Shown: positions 1 through 9,528, numbered from the stretch's first letter. The stretch is 64,000 nt of DNA from Sphingomonas canadensis (GCF_026013525.1 NZ_JAPDRA010000002.1:186001-250000); one strand, 5' to 3'. Notes: generated by a model not told the origin, from the letters alone. A program made the numbers and translations.

Positions 1-1
1 C

Positions 2-1123
2 TATACCAAGGCGGAGGCGCCCGACATCCCCAGCACGGTGCCGGGGCAGCCGCCGCTCGACGTCTATGACGATTCGAAGGTGCATGTCGCGACGCTGAGC
101 ACCGGCGTGAAATCGGGCACGGTGCTGCCCGTCGGCATCACCGCCAGCGCGAGCTGGACGCGCGAGGACGCGGGGCAGCTCGACCAGAAATACGACGGCA
201 AATACGCGCGCGGCGACGTGGTGCTGCCGGTCGGCCGCGGGTTCGCGCTCGCGGGCGGCGTGGGATATGAGAAGATCGAGATCACCCAGCGCGATCCGCT
301 GCTCGACGGCACGGGCGCCCCGGTGCGCGACGCGGCCGGACGGATGGTGACCGATCCCGCATCGGCGCCGCGCATCGCCTATGATTTCGACGGCATCTTC
401 TGGGATGCGGGCGTGATCTGGCGCCCCAGCCGCCGCACCTTCCTGGAGGCGCGGGTCGGCCAGCGCTATGACTCGATGAGCTATACCGGCTCGTTCAGCT
501 ATCAGATCGGCCCGCAGAGCGGCATCCAGATCGGCGTCTATGACTCGGTCGAGAGCTTCGGCCGCCAGATCAACGGCGGGCTGGCGGCGCTGCCGACCGA
601 TTTCGTGACCACCGTCGATCCGTTCGGCAATCAGTATAGCGGCTGCATCTTCGGCACCACGGGCGGCGCGGCGGGAAGCTGCATGAACGGCATCCTGGCC
701 TCCACCGCCACCGCCAACTATCGTGCGCGCGGCGCGACGGGCGTGGTGGTGCTGGCGCGCGGGCCGATCCGCATGGGCCTGGGCGGCGGATATCAGCGCC
801 GCAACTATATCGCGCCCGCCACGGGCTTCGGCACCGGGGTCAACGTCAACGGATCGTTCGACGAAAGCTATTACATCCAGGCCTTCGCCTCGCGCGAGCT
901 GGGGCGGAATGCGGCGATCAGCGGCAGCGTTTTCGGAAATTATTCGAATTCGGACCTGCCGGGTGCACGCGGCCTTTACGGTTGGGGTGCGAATGCGATG
1001 TACTCGCACCGCTTCGGCAAGCTCAGCGGCACCGCGGCGGTGGGGGTTTACGGCTCGGAAGACGAGACCGGGAATTCGATCACCGCCGCCCAGGCGTTGC
1101 TGGGCCTCAGGTACGGCTTCTAG
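2..1123 (+). CDS. XrtA/PEP-CTERM system-associated outer-membrane beta-barrel protein (5' partial)
   Basis: The frame is open from base 2, so the gene begins upstream of the window; the GTG at 38 is internal. The visible 373 residues are rich in alternating aromatic/polar beta-strand patterns and Gly/Tyr turns, and the protein ends in Tyr-Gly-Phe, the C-terminal aromatic signature recognised by the outer-membrane barrel assembly machinery. Position directly upstream of the XrtA-associated ATPase matches the TIGR03016-type outer-membrane protein of exosortase A exopolysaccharide operons, probably involved in polysaccharide export or anchoring. One Cys pair sits in a putative extracellular loop near base 645-680. 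Family assignment is inferred from barrel character and synteny; substrate is unknown. Confidence 0.72.
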   Translation, partial: YTKAEAPDIPSTVPGQPPLDVYDDSKVHVATLSTGVKSGTVLPVGITASASWTREDAGQLDQKYDGKYARGDVVLPVGRGFALAGGVGYEKIEITQRDPLLDGTGAPVRDAAGRMVTDPASAPRIAYDFDGIFWDAGVIWRPSRRTFLEARVGQRYDSMSYTGSFSYQIGPQSGIQIGVYDSVESFGRQINGGLAALPTDFVTTVDPFGNQYSGCIFGTTGGAAGSCMNGILASTATANYRARGATGVVVLARGPIRMGLGGGYQRRNYIAPATGFGTGVNVNGSFDESYYIQAFASRELGRNAAISGSVFGNYSNSDLPGARGLYGWGANAMYSHRFGKLSGTAAVGVYGSEDETGNSITAAQALLGLRYGF

Positions 1124-1134
1124 GGGGCCGAGTG

Positions 1135-2292
1135 ATGTACGACGACCATTATGGGTTGCAGGGCCGGCCGTTCCAACTGACCCCCGACCCCAGGTTCTGG
1201 TTCGATACCGCCACGCACCGCAAGGCGATGGCGTACCTCGGCTATGGCCTGAGCCAGGGCGAGGGCTTCGTCGTGATCACCGGCGATCCGGGCGCGGGCA
1301 AGACCACGCTGATGGGTCACCTGCTCAGCCAGATCGACCCCGAGCAGCTCAACGTCATCAAGATCGTCTCCACCCAGCTCAGCCCGCAGGATCTGTTGCG
1401 GCTGGTGGCGGCGGGGCTGGATATCGACGCGGGCAACGCATCCAAGGCGAGCATGCTCGCCGCGATCGAGCGCGGGCTCCACGCCGTCGCGCGTAGCGGG
1501 CGGCGCACGCTGCTGGTGGTGGACGAGGCGCAGGCGCTGCCGTTCGAGACGCTGGAAGAGCTGCGCATGCTCTCCAACTTCCAGGCCGGCGGCTATCCGC
1601 TGCTCCAGATCTTCCTGCTCGGCCAGCCCGAGTTCCGGCTGACGCTGCAGGACCCGCGGCTGGAGCAGTTGCGCCAGCGCGTGATCGCCATGCACCATCT
1701 GGCGCCGATGGATGCCGACGAGGTGGAACCCTATCTGATCCATCGCCTCTCCTGCGTGGGCTGGCGGGGCAAGCCGCGCTTCACCAACGACGCGGTGGCG
1801 ATGATGTATCGCTGGTCGGGCGGGTCGCCGCGGCGGCTGAACCAGCTCGCCAGCCGCGTGCTGCTGTTCGGCGCGGTGGAGGGTATCGAGACCTTCGGCG
1901 GTGAAGAGGTGGCGAACGTGATCGCCGATCTGGACGGCGACACGCCCGAAAGCACGCTGCGCCCGCGCGCCGCGCCCCAGCCGGTCGCGCCCGCCCCGGC
2001 GGAGGAGCCGCTGGAGCTGAACGACGTGCTGCCGCGCGCGATCGGTTCGCCCGCGCCGGTACATGCCGGAGAGCCCCGCCCGCTGGGTACGCCCGCGCCG
2101 TCGCCTGCGCCCGCGCCTGCCGCCACGGTGGACGAGGTGGCGCTCAACCGGCGGATCGCCGAGCTGGAGACGCATCTGAAGACCCAGGACGAGGCGCTGC
2201 GCCGCGTGCTGACGCTGCTGGTCGATTGGGTCGAGGCGGGCGAATCCGGCAAGCGGCCGGATATCGCGGCGCTCCGCGGCAACGCCGCCTGA
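1135..2292 (+). CDS. XrtA/PEP-CTERM system-associated ATPase (ExeA/GspA-like AAA)
   Basis: 385 aa. Walker A GDPGAGKTT at residues 50-58 and a Walker B strand ending in LLVVDEAQAL identify an AAA ATPase of the GspA/ExeA type that is typical of XrtA loci (TIGR03015). The N-terminal segment with a YDDHYGLQGRPF motif is characteristic of this family. The C-terminal third is a Pro/Ala-rich linker followed by a short coiled-coil-like helix. ATG 1135 is chosen because it follows a purine-rich AGGGGGCCGAG and reproduces the canonical N-terminus; an in-frame GTG lies one codon upstream. It is the second gene of the operon and probably powers or regulates polysaccharide chain handling at the inner membrane; the exact role is not established. 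Confidence 0.88.
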   Translation: MYDDHYGLQGRPFQLTPDPRFWFDTATHRKAMAYLGYGLSQGEGFVVITGDPGAGKTTLMGHLLSQIDPEQLNVIKIVSTQLSPQDLLRLVAAGLDIDAGNASKASMLAAIERGLHAVARSGRRTLLVVDEAQALPFETLEELRMLSNFQAGGYPLLQIFLLGQPEFRLTLQDPRLEQLRQRVIAMHHLAPMDADEVEPYLIHRLSCVGWRGKPRFTNDAVAMMYRWSGGSPRRLNQLASRVLLFGAVEGIETFGGEEVANVIADLDGDTPESTLRPRAAPQPVAPAPAEEPLELNDVLPRAIGSPAPVHAGEPRPLGTPAPSPAPAPAATVDEVALNRRIAELETHLKTQDEALRRVLTLLVDWVEAGESGKRPDIAALRGNAA

Positions 2293-2303
2293 GCCGCGCG
2301 CCG

Positions 2304-3161
2304 ATGGTCGTCAACGCCTTCACCGTCGATGTCGAGGACTGGTTCCAGGTCGGCGCGTTCGAAACGGTGATCGCGCGCGAGGAATGGGATTCGCTCGAAC
2401 ATCGCGTGGAACGCAACACCGATGCCGTGCTCGCGCTGCTCGACGAGGCGGGGGTCCAGGCGACCTTCTTCGCGCTCGGCTGGGTGGCGGAACGCTATCC
2501 GGCGCTGATCCGCCGCATCGCAGAGGCCGGGCATGAGGTCGCGAGCCACGGCTGGGACCATCAGCGCGTCTTCACCATGGGGCCGGAGCAGTTCCGCGCC
2601 GACATCGCCCGCGCACGCGCGGCGCTGGAGGACGCATCGGGCACGAAGGTCGCGGGATATCGCGCGCCGAGCTTCTCGATCGACCGGCGCACGCCCTGGG
2701 CGCATCCGGTGCTGGCCGAGGCGGGATACGCCTATTCGTCGAGCGTCGCGCCGCTGCACCATGATCATTACGGCTGGGCGGAGGCGCCCCGCCACGCCTT
2801 CCGCCCCGTGCCCGGTTCGCCCTTCGTGGAGATTCCGGTGACGCTGGCGCATGTGCTGGGCAAGAAGGTTACCGCCGGGGGCGGCTTCTTCCGCCTGCTG
2901 CCCGGATCGGTGACCAGTGCGGCGATCGAGGCCGAGAACCGGATTGGCGAGCCGGCGGTCTTCTATTTCCACCCCTGGGAAATCGACCCGGGGCAGCCGC
3001 GGGTCCATAATGCCCCGCTCAAGTCGCGCCTGCGCCATTATGCGCGGCTGGGCGCGATGGCGGGCAAGCTGCGCACGCTGCTCGCCGCGCATCGCTGGGG
3101 ACGGATGGACGCGATCGCGCGCGCCGCCGCCGAACGGCCCGAGGGAAGGATCGCCGCATGA
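2304..3161 (+). CDS. XrtA-associated polysaccharide deacetylase (CE4/NodB fold)
   Basis: 285 aa. The N-terminus carries the FTVDVEDWFQ signature of the TIGR03006 deacetylase family, with the metal-binding Asp, then SHGWDHQ supplying the His-x3-His metal ligands, then the RAPSFS motif. The reaction expected is removal of N- or O-acetyl groups from the exopolysaccharide. Start ATG 2304 lies 11 bp after the ATPase stop. The stop codon overlaps the next start (ATGA at 3158-3161), so the two genes are translationally coupled. No signal peptide is visible, as is common in this XrtA-linked subfamily. Confidence 0.9.
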   Translation: MVVNAFTVDVEDWFQVGAFETVIAREEWDSLEHRVERNTDAVLALLDEAGVQATFFALGWVAERYPALIRRIAEAGHEVASHGWDHQRVFTMGPEQFRADIARARAALEDASGTKVAGYRAPSFSIDRRTPWAHPVLAEAGYAYSSSVAPLHHDHYGWAEAPRHAFRPVPGSPFVEIPVTLAHVLGKKVTAGGGFFRLLPGSVTSAAIEAENRIGEPAVFYFHPWEIDPGQPRVHNAPLKSRLRHYARLGAMAGKLRTLLAAHRWGRMDAIARAAAERPEGRIAA

Positions 3162-4231
3162 ACGCCCCGCTGCTCCGCCAGCCGCTCGCGATCCGCGTCG
3201 CCGTGCTTGAGGAGGCGATCGATCGCGCACGCATCGGCGCGTTCGTCCACGATTGCCCGGGCGGCACCCCCTTCCACCTGCCCGCCTGGAGCGCGGCCGT
3301 GGCGCGCGGCTGCGGCCAGCGCAGCCACTATCTGGTCGCCGAGCGCGCCAATGGCGAGATCGCCGGCGTGCTGCCGCTCACCGAATGCCGTTCGCCGCTG
3401 TTCGGCAAGGCGCTGGTTTCCGCCGGTTTCGGCGTGGGCGGCGGCATCCTGGCCGAAGGAACGGCGGCGGTGGCGCCGCTGGCGCAGGCCGCATGGGAGC
3501 TTGCCGGGCGGCTGGGCGTGCCCGCGCTGGAGCTGCGTGGCGGGCCGCTACCGGGGCCGGAATGGACCAGCGATTCGAGCCGCTACCTGAGCTTCGTCCG
3601 CCCGATCGCGGTGGACGACGAGGCCGAGCTGCTGGCGATCCCGCGCAAGCAGCGCGCCGAGGTGCGGCGATCGCTGACCTTCGATCTGGACATCGCCACC
3701 GGCTGCGCGCCGGAGGATGTTGCGGCCCATTATGCCGTCTATGCTGAATCGGTCCGCAACCTGGGCACGCCGGTGTTCCCGCGCACGCTGTTTTCCGAGG
3801 TTTTGCGGGAGTTTGGCAAATCCGCGGACGTGCTTATAGTGCGCCATCGTGGAGTTGCGGTGTCGAGCGTACTCAGCCTTTACTGGAACGGGACCGTCTA
3901 TCCCTATTGGGGTGGCGGAACGGCCGCGGCGCGGGCGCTACGCGCCAACGACCGGATGTATTTTGAGCTGATGCACCATGCCCGCGAACGCGGCTGCTCG
4001 CGTTTCGATTTCGGCCGCTCGAAGGTCGGCACCGGCCCCGCGGCGTTCAAGAAGAACTGGGGCTTCGAGCCGAAGCCGCTGACCTATTTCGATCGCACGC
4101 AGGAGGGCGCCAGCCCGCGCGACGCGAATCCGCTCAACCCCAAATACCGGCTGCAGGTCGCGCTGTGGAAGCGGATGCCGCTGTGGCTCGCCAACCGCGC
4201 CGGCCCCTGGATCGCGAAGGGCCTGGGCTGA
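3158..4231 (+). CDS. FemAB family XrtA/PEP-CTERM system-associated protein
   Basis: 357 aa, GNAT/FemAB-like acyltransferase. The C-terminal core contains the conserved segment RSKVGTGPAAFKKNWGFEP, which is diagnostic for the TIGR03019 family found only in exosortase A loci. FemX-like proteins transfer aminoacyl groups; here the acceptor is presumably a polysaccharide or sugar intermediate, but that is inference. Overlaps the deacetylase start by ATGA and the following glycosyltransferase by TGATG, indicating tight operon organisation. Confidence 0.88.
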   Translation: MNAPLLRQPLAIRVAVLEEAIDRARIGAFVHDCPGGTPFHLPAWSAAVARGCGQRSHYLVAERANGEIAGVLPLTECRSPLFGKALVSAGFGVGGGILAEGTAAVAPLAQAAWELAGRLGVPALELRGGPLPGPEWTSDSSRYLSFVRPIAVDDEAELLAIPRKQRAEVRRSLTFDLDIATGCAPEDVAAHYAVYAESVRNLGTPVFPRTLFSEVLREFGKSADVLIVRHRGVAVSSVLSLYWNGTVYPYWGGGTAAARALRANDRMYFELMHHARERGCSRFDFGRSKVGTGPAAFKKNWGFEPKPLTYFDRTQEGASPRDANPLNPKYRLQVALWKRMPLWLANRAGPWIAKGLG

Positions 4232-5433
4232 TGGGCGACATCCTGTTCCTGGCGCATCGCATCCCCTATCCGCCCGATCGGGGGGACAAGATCCGCGGCT
4301 TCCACATCCTGAAGTATCTCTCGCAGCGCAAGCGCGTGCATCTGATCGCCTTCGCCGACGACGAGAAGGACCTGAAGCGCAAGGGCGGGCTGGCGCGATA
4401 CACCGGCAACCGCGCGATCGTCTGGCGCTCCAAGGGGCAGGCGGTGGCGGGGATGCAGGCGCTGATGCTGCACAAGCCGGTGTCGCTGACCGCGTTCGAC
4501 AATTCGCAGCTCCGCGCCGAGGTGGACAATCTGCTGGCGCGGCATGCGATCGACACGATCTTCGTCTTCTCCAGCCAGATGGCGCAATATGTGCCGCAGC
4601 GCACGCGCCAGAAGGTGATCATGGACTTCGTCGACATGGATTCGGCCAAGTTCGCCGCCTATGCGCGCAGCGCGCGCGGGCCGGTGGGCTGGATGCTCGG
4701 CCGCGAGGCGCGGCTGCTCCAGCAGCATGAGCGCGCCGTTGCGGCCCGCGCCGACGCCAGCCTGTTCGTCAGCGAGGCGGAGGCCCAGCTCTTCCGCGAG
4801 CGCACCGGATCGGAGCGCGTCCATGTGGTGGAAAACGGCATCGATACCGAGCAGTTCGATCCGCAGGCGAGCTTCAAGCGGGTCGATGTAATGGGATCGC
4901 TGATCGTCTTCACCGGCCAGATGGACTATCGCCCGAACATCGAGGGCGTGACCTGGTTCGTCGAGACGATCCTGCCGCATATCCGCCTGGCCCACCCCGA
5001 CGCCCGCTTCGCCATCGTGGGCCGCAATCCGACCGATGCGGTGAAGGCGCTGGGCAAGCATCCGGGCGTGACGGTCACCGGCGAGGTGGCCGACGTGCGC
5101 GGCTGGCTGGCCGCCGCCGCGGTGGTGGTCGCGCCGCTCAAGCTGGCGCGCGGCATCCAGAACAAGGTGCTGGAGGGCATGGCGATGGCGCGGCCGGTGG
5201 TCGCATCCGAGGCCGCCGCGACCGGCATCGACCATGGCGGAACGATCCGCGTCGGATCGACGGTGGGCGAGATCGCGGAGGCGGTGAACGAGCTGTTGTC
5301 CGATCGTGTGAAGGCGGCGGAGCTGGGCGCAGCGGCGCGCCGGCAGGTGCAGCAACGCTATAGCTGGGAGGCGCGGCTCGCGCCGCTCGACGGGCTGCTG
5401 GGGCTGAAGCCGCCCCGCCGGTCGGCCGCGTGA
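4231..5433 (+). CDS. XrtA/PEP-CTERM system glycosyltransferase (GT4, TIGR03087 type)
   Basis: 400 aa, two Rossmann-like halves. N-terminal ILFLAHRIPYPPDRGDKIR is the characteristic sugar-acceptor-side opening of the family; the C-terminal half has a donor-binding region with FTGQMDYRPN and GIQNKVLEGMAMARPVVAS, matching GT4 retaining glycosyltransferases. It probably adds a sugar during exopolysaccharide repeat-unit assembly on the cytoplasmic face. ATG 4231 overlaps the FemAB stop; its stop overlaps the GTG of the exosortase. Confidence 0.9.
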   Translation: MGDILFLAHRIPYPPDRGDKIRGFHILKYLSQRKRVHLIAFADDEKDLKRKGGLARYTGNRAIVWRSKGQAVAGMQALMLHKPVSLTAFDNSQLRAEVDNLLARHAIDTIFVFSSQMAQYVPQRTRQKVIMDFVDMDSAKFAAYARSARGPVGWMLGREARLLQQHERAVAARADASLFVSEAEAQLFRERTGSERVHVVENGIDTEQFDPQASFKRVDVMGSLIVFTGQMDYRPNIEGVTWFVETILPHIRLAHPDARFAIVGRNPTDAVKALGKHPGVTVTGEVADVRGWLAAAAVVVAPLKLARGIQNKVLEGMAMARPVVASEAAATGIDHGGTIRVGSTVGEIAEAVNELLSDRVKAAELGAAARRQVQQRYSWEARLAPLDGLLGLKPPRRSAA

Positions 5434-6962
5434 CGATCGCGATCCCGCCCGGCGCCTTCGCGCGCCCGGCGCCTGCGTTCGACGCGCGCTGGCGGCGGCA
5501 TGCGGCGTTGCTGGCAGGCGCCTGGGCGGTGCTGCTGCTGATGTTCCGCGGCGACGCGATCGACCTTGCCCGCATCTATTGGACCAACACTACCTTCGGC
5601 CATTGCCTGTTCATCGCGCCGGTGATCGGCTGGCTGGTGTGGCAGCGCCGGCACGAGCTGGCGCAGGTGGCTCCGGCGGGCTGGTGGCCTGGCCTGGCGA
5701 TCGCCGGCGCGGGCGGACTTTCGTGGCTGCTGGGCGATGCGGGCGGCGTCGCGCTGCTGCGCCATGCCGGGCTGATCGTGATGCTTCAGGGCGCTGTGGT
5801 GACGCTGCTGGGCCGCAACGTGGCGCAGGCGCTGCTGTTTCCGCTCGCCTATATGCTGTTCCTGGTGCCCTTCGGCGACGGGTTCGAAGGGCCGTTGCAG
5901 CAGATCACCGTCGCGATGACGATGCCGCTGCTCCACCTGTTCGGCGTGCCCGCGAGCGTGGACGGGGTGCTGATCACCACGCCCAACGGCTTTTTCGAGA
6001 TCGCCGAGGCCTGTTCGGGCGCCAAGTTCTTCATCGCGATGCTGGCGTTCGGCACGCTGGCGGCGAACGTCTGCTTCGTCTCCTGGCGGCGCCGCGCGGC
6101 TTTCATGGGCGTGGCGCTGGTGGTGCCGGTTATCGCCAACGGGCTGCGCGCCTTCGGGACGATCTATGCGGCCTGGTGGACATCGGTGGAGCAGGCCACC
6201 GGCATGGACCATATCGTCTATGGCTGGCTGTTCTTCGCGCTGGTGATGGCGGCGGTGCTGGCGATCGGCTGGCGCTGGTTCGATCGCGATCCGGACGCGG
6301 CCTGGTTCGATCCCGCCGCGCTCCAGCGCGACGCCGGGCGGCGGCTGGAAGCGCCGGTCGCGGCGCTGCTGGTGCTGACGGTGGCCAGCCTGTTCCTGGG
6401 CTGGAGCAGCCTGGTGTCCGCGCGCGCCGCACCGGTTCCGCGGCAGGTGGAGCTGCCGCAGGTGCCGGGCTGGAGCCGCGTGGCGCTCAGCGTCCGTGCG
6501 CCCTGGACCCCCAACTATCCTGGCGCCGACCATTTCCTGATCGGCCGCTATGCCGATGCGCAGGGCAGGGCGGTGGATGTCGCGGTGGCGATCTATGCCA
6601 ATCAGCATGAGGGCAAGGAGCTGGTGGGCTTCGGCATCGGCGCGATCCGTGAGAATGATCGCTGGGTGCGGATCGAGGATCTTCCCGCGCTGGACGGCGG
6701 CGGCGCGCTGCGCATGATCGGCCCCGGCCGCGTCGAGCGCGAGGTGGCGACCTGGTACCGCATCGGCGGCGTCACCACCGCGAGCGAGCGGCGCGTGAAG
6801 CTGGAGACGCTGAAGGCGCGCCTGCTGGGCGGCGACCAGCGCGCCGTGGCGCTGCTGCTGTCGGCGGAGAGCGATGCGGGCGGCCGCGCGGCGATCGCGG
6901 ATTTCCTGCGCGCCGCCGGCCCCGCGGATGCGCTGGCCGACCGGATGGCGGGGACGCGCTGA
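5430..6962 (+). CDS. xrtA: Exosortase A fused to an EpsI domain
   Basis: 510 aa starting at GTG 5430 (GTGA overlap with the glycosyltransferase). Residues about 25-285 are a multi-pass membrane exosortase with the catalytic triad visible: Cys195 in EACSGAKF, Arg240 in NGLRAFG, His261 in MDHIVYGW. Residues about 305-510 form a periplasmic EpsI domain (ending with about 200 aa after one membrane helix at about 308-328). Exosortases cleave PEP-CTERM sorting signals at the inner membrane and are linked to exopolysaccharide production. Fusion of exosortase A with EpsI is known in several lineages; here there is no frameshift or internal start, so it is one protein. Confidence 0.93.
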   Translation: MTIAIPPGAFARPAPAFDARWRRHAALLAGAWAVLLLMFRGDAIDLARIYWTNTTFGHCLFIAPVIGWLVWQRRHELAQVAPAGWWPGLAIAGAGGLSWLLGDAGGVALLRHAGLIVMLQGAVVTLLGRNVAQALLFPLAYMLFLVPFGDGFEGPLQQITVAMTMPLLHLFGVPASVDGVLITTPNGFFEIAEACSGAKFFIAMLAFGTLAANVCFVSWRRRAAFMGVALVVPVIANGLRAFGTIYAAWWTSVEQATGMDHIVYGWLFFALVMAAVLAIGWRWFDRDPDAAWFDPAALQRDAGRRLEAPVAALLVLTVASLFLGWSSLVSARAAPVPRQVELPQVPGWSRVALSVRAPWTPNYPGADHFLIGRYADAQGRAVDVAVAIYANQHEGKELVGFGIGAIRENDRWVRIEDLPALDGGGALRMIGPGRVEREVATWYRIGGVTTASERRVKLETLKARLLGGDQRAVALLLSAESDAGGRAAIADFLRAAGPADALADRMAGTR

Positions 6963-7072
6963 AGGGCGCGGCGCTCCTGCGCCGGCAGCCGGACGTCTTC
7001 GCGCGAGAATTATGAGCGGAAACCCCGCCGCGCGGGGATGACGAAGCGACGGGTGAAGGGTAACGCCGAAGC

Positions 7073-8968
7073 ATGTGCGGCATCGCCGGAATCTACTATC
7101 CCCGCTCGCCAAAGCCCGTCGATCCGGCGCGCGTCGCCGCGATGGCGGACGCGCAGGCGCATCGCGGGCCGGACGCGGCGGGCGTGTGGACCGCGCAGGG
7201 CGTGGGGCTGGGCCACCGCCGTCTGGCGATCATCGACCTGACCGAAGCCGGCGCCCAGCCGATGCTGACGCCCGACGAGCAGCTCGCGGTCAGCTACAAC
7301 GGCGAGATCTACAATTTCCAGGAAGTCCGCGCCGAGCTGGAGGCGATGGGCGCGCAGTTCCGCTCGAACAGCGATACCGAGGTGCTGCTCCACGGCTGGC
7401 GCGCCTGGGGGCCGTCGATGCTGTCGCGGCTGAACGGCATGTTCGCCTTCGCGCTGTATGACGCGGAGCGGCGCAGCCTGTTCCTGGCGCGCGACCGCTT
7501 CGGGGTGAAGCCGCTCCATTATGCGGAGCTGTCGGACGGCGCGGTAACCTTCGCGTCGGAGCTGAAGGGGTTGCTCGCGCATCCGCTGTTCCGCCGCGCG
7601 GCCGATTTCCGCGCGGTCGAGGATTTCCTGGGCCTGGGCTATGTCCCCGACGACGCATCGCTGGTGGCGGGCGTGAAGAAGCTTCCCGCCGCCCATTTCC
7701 TGCTGATCGAGCGCGGCAAGCCGGTGCCGCAGCCGGTGCGCTGGTGGGATGCGGACTTCTCCCGCCGCGCCACGGGCAAGCTGCGCGACCTGGAGGCGGA
7801 GCTGGTCGCGCGGATGCGCGCTGCCGTCGCGTCGCGAATGATCGCGGACGTGCCGCTCGGCGCCTTCCTGTCAGGCGGGGTGGACAGTTCCGCGGTGGTC
7901 GCGATGATGGCGGAGACGAGCAAGAACGCCGTCAAGACCTGCTCGATCGGCTTCGACGAGGCGGACCATGACGAGACCAGCTATGCGCGGCTGATCGCCC
8001 AGCGCTTCGCCACCGAACATCGCGAACGCACCGTGGCGCCGGACGATTTCGCGCTGATCGACACGCTGGTGGGCGCCTTTGACGAGCCCTTCGCCGATGC
8101 CTCGGCGCTGGCCACCTATCGCGTGTGCGAGCTGGCGCGCGAGCATGTGACCGTCGCGCTCTCCGGAGACGGCGCGGACGAGGCGTTCGCGGGATACCGC
8201 CGCTACAAGTTCTTCGCCGCCGAGGAGCGGGTGCGCGGGCTGCTGCCCCAGGGGCTGCGCGGCGCGGTGTTCGGCACGCTGGGGCGGCTCTATCCAAAGG
8301 CGGACTGGGCGCCGCGCCCGTTCCGCGCGAAGACGACGCTGCTCGCGCTCGCGGAGGGCGGCGAGTTCGCCTATCCCAAGGCGGTGGGCGTCACCACGCC
8401 GGAGCAGCGGATGCGGCTCTACAGCGCCGATGCCGTCCGCGCGCTCGACGGCCATCGCGCGGAGCGGCGCTATACCGATACGATGCGCCAGGCCCCGGCG
8501 CGCGACGCGCTGGACCGCGCGCAATATGCCGATCTGCAGCACTGGCTGCCCGGCGACATCCTCAACAAGGTCGATCGCACCAGCATGGCGGTCAGCCTGG
8601 AAGCGCGCGAGCCGCTGCTCGACTATAAGCTGGTCGAGTTCGCCGCCACGCTGCCGCCCTCGCTGCGCATCCGCGGCGGGCAGGGCAAGTGGATCCTTAA
8701 GAAGGCGATGGAGCCCTATCTGCCGCGCGAGGTGCTGTACCGGCCCAAGATGGGGTTCGTGACGCCCGTGAGCGCCTGGTTCCGCAAGGCGCTGGCGGGC
8801 GAGGCGGAGGCGCTGGGCCGGTCGCCGGTGCTGACGGGCACGGGCTGGTTCGACACCGCGGCGATCGCGAAGCTGGCGGAAGACCATCGCGCCGGCCGCG
8901 CCGAGCACGGCCGCACGCTATGGCAGTTGCTGATGCTCGAACGCAGCCTGGCGCGGCTGTTCGGCTGA
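7073..8968 (+). CDS. XrtA/PEP-CTERM system amidotransferase (asparagine synthetase B-like)
   Basis: 631 aa. Met-Cys-Gly start gives the class II glutaminase nucleophile Cys2 after Met removal. The glutaminase domain occupies about residues 1-210, then an adenylating synthetase domain with the PP-loop SGGVDSS. Members next to exosortase A (TIGR03108) are thought to amidate a sugar or peptide precursor in the exopolysaccharide pathway, not to make asparagine. A 110-bp spacer separates it from xrtA, the largest gap in this operon, so it may have an additional promoter. Confidence 0.9.
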   Translation: MCGIAGIYYPRSPKPVDPARVAAMADAQAHRGPDAAGVWTAQGVGLGHRRLAIIDLTEAGAQPMLTPDEQLAVSYNGEIYNFQEVRAELEAMGAQFRSNSDTEVLLHGWRAWGPSMLSRLNGMFAFALYDAERRSLFLARDRFGVKPLHYAELSDGAVTFASELKGLLAHPLFRRAADFRAVEDFLGLGYVPDDASLVAGVKKLPAAHFLLIERGKPVPQPVRWWDADFSRRATGKLRDLEAELVARMRAAVASRMIADVPLGAFLSGGVDSSAVVAMMAETSKNAVKTCSIGFDEADHDETSYARLIAQRFATEHRERTVAPDDFALIDTLVGAFDEPFADASALATYRVCELAREHVTVALSGDGADEAFAGYRRYKFFAAEERVRGLLPQGLRGAVFGTLGRLYPKADWAPRPFRAKTTLLALAEGGEFAYPKAVGVTTPEQRMRLYSADAVRALDGHRAERRYTDTMRQAPARDALDRAQYADLQHWLPGDILNKVDRTSMAVSLEAREPLLDYKLVEFAATLPPSLRIRGGQGKWILKKAMEPYLPREVLYRPKMGFVTPVSAWFRKALAGEAEALGRSPVLTGTGWFDTAAIAKLAEDHRAGRAEHGRTLWQLLMLERSLARLFG

Positions 8969-9033
8969 CTGCGGCGCCGCGCCCGGCGGCTCCGCTCGCC
9001 GCAAGCTTCCACCGTTCGCCCCTCCGCAGCCCG

Positions 9034-9477
9034 CTACCAGAGCAGCCCGGCCACCATCAGCGCGCGGACGCCTTGCGCGGCCAGCCCGATCAGCGCTCCG
9101 GTGGAGAGCACGAACAGCAGGAAGCGGATCGATATCTTGTTGAAGGTCGCCTGCACGATGCTGTGCAGCACGCGAAGGCCGACATAGGCCCAGGCGAGCC
9201 ACAGGCTATACCCGCCGCCCTGGCCCAGCACGGCCAGCGTGATGGCGATGGCATAGAACAGCGTCGGCTGTTCCATCAGGTGGATATAGTTGTGGGCGGG
9301 CCACTGGTCCTTCTCGTCCAGCACGGTATCGAGCAGGCCGGGGCGGCCGCCGCGCGCCTTGCCGATGTCGATTCCGGCCTTCTTCAGTGCCGGCAGCCGC
9401 ACCGCGAGCAGCCACAGCAGCATCACCAGCGACCAGACGACGAGCGCCACGACCGGCGCCAGTATCGGGCTGTGCAT
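9034..9477 (-). CDS. MAPEG family membrane protein
   Basis: 147 aa with four predicted transmembrane helices. The central DQWPAHNYIHLMEQPTLFY segment is typical of MAPEG proteins (eicosanoid and glutathione metabolism), which in eukaryotes include microsomal glutathione S-transferases. Bacterial members are poorly characterised; a glutathione-dependent role is only a family expectation. The start is preceded by GGGGAGAGG on the minus strand. A perfect dyad at 9514-9528 lies just upstream and may be its operator. Confidence 0.82.
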   Translation of the reverse strand: MHSPILAPVVALVVWSLVMLLWLLAVRLPALKKAGIDIGKARGGRPGLLDTVLDEKDQWPAHNYIHLMEQPTLFYAIAITLAVLGQGGGYSLWLAWAYVGLRVLHSIVQATFNKISIRFLLFVLSTGALIGLAAQGVRALMVAGLLW

Positions 9478-9513
9478 ATCCTCTCCCCTTCGTCCGTTCC
9501 GGTTCCGAAACTG

Positions 9514-9528
9514 ACGAACTGGGTTCGT
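9514..9528. promoter_or_regulatory. Operator-like dyad upstream of the MAPEG gene
   Basis: Perfect inverted repeat ACGAAC-TGG-GTTCGT, 36 bp upstream of the MAPEG start codon. Length and symmetry resemble TetR- or MarR-type operators. No regulator gene is adjacent, so the binding protein is unknown. Confidence 0.45.
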
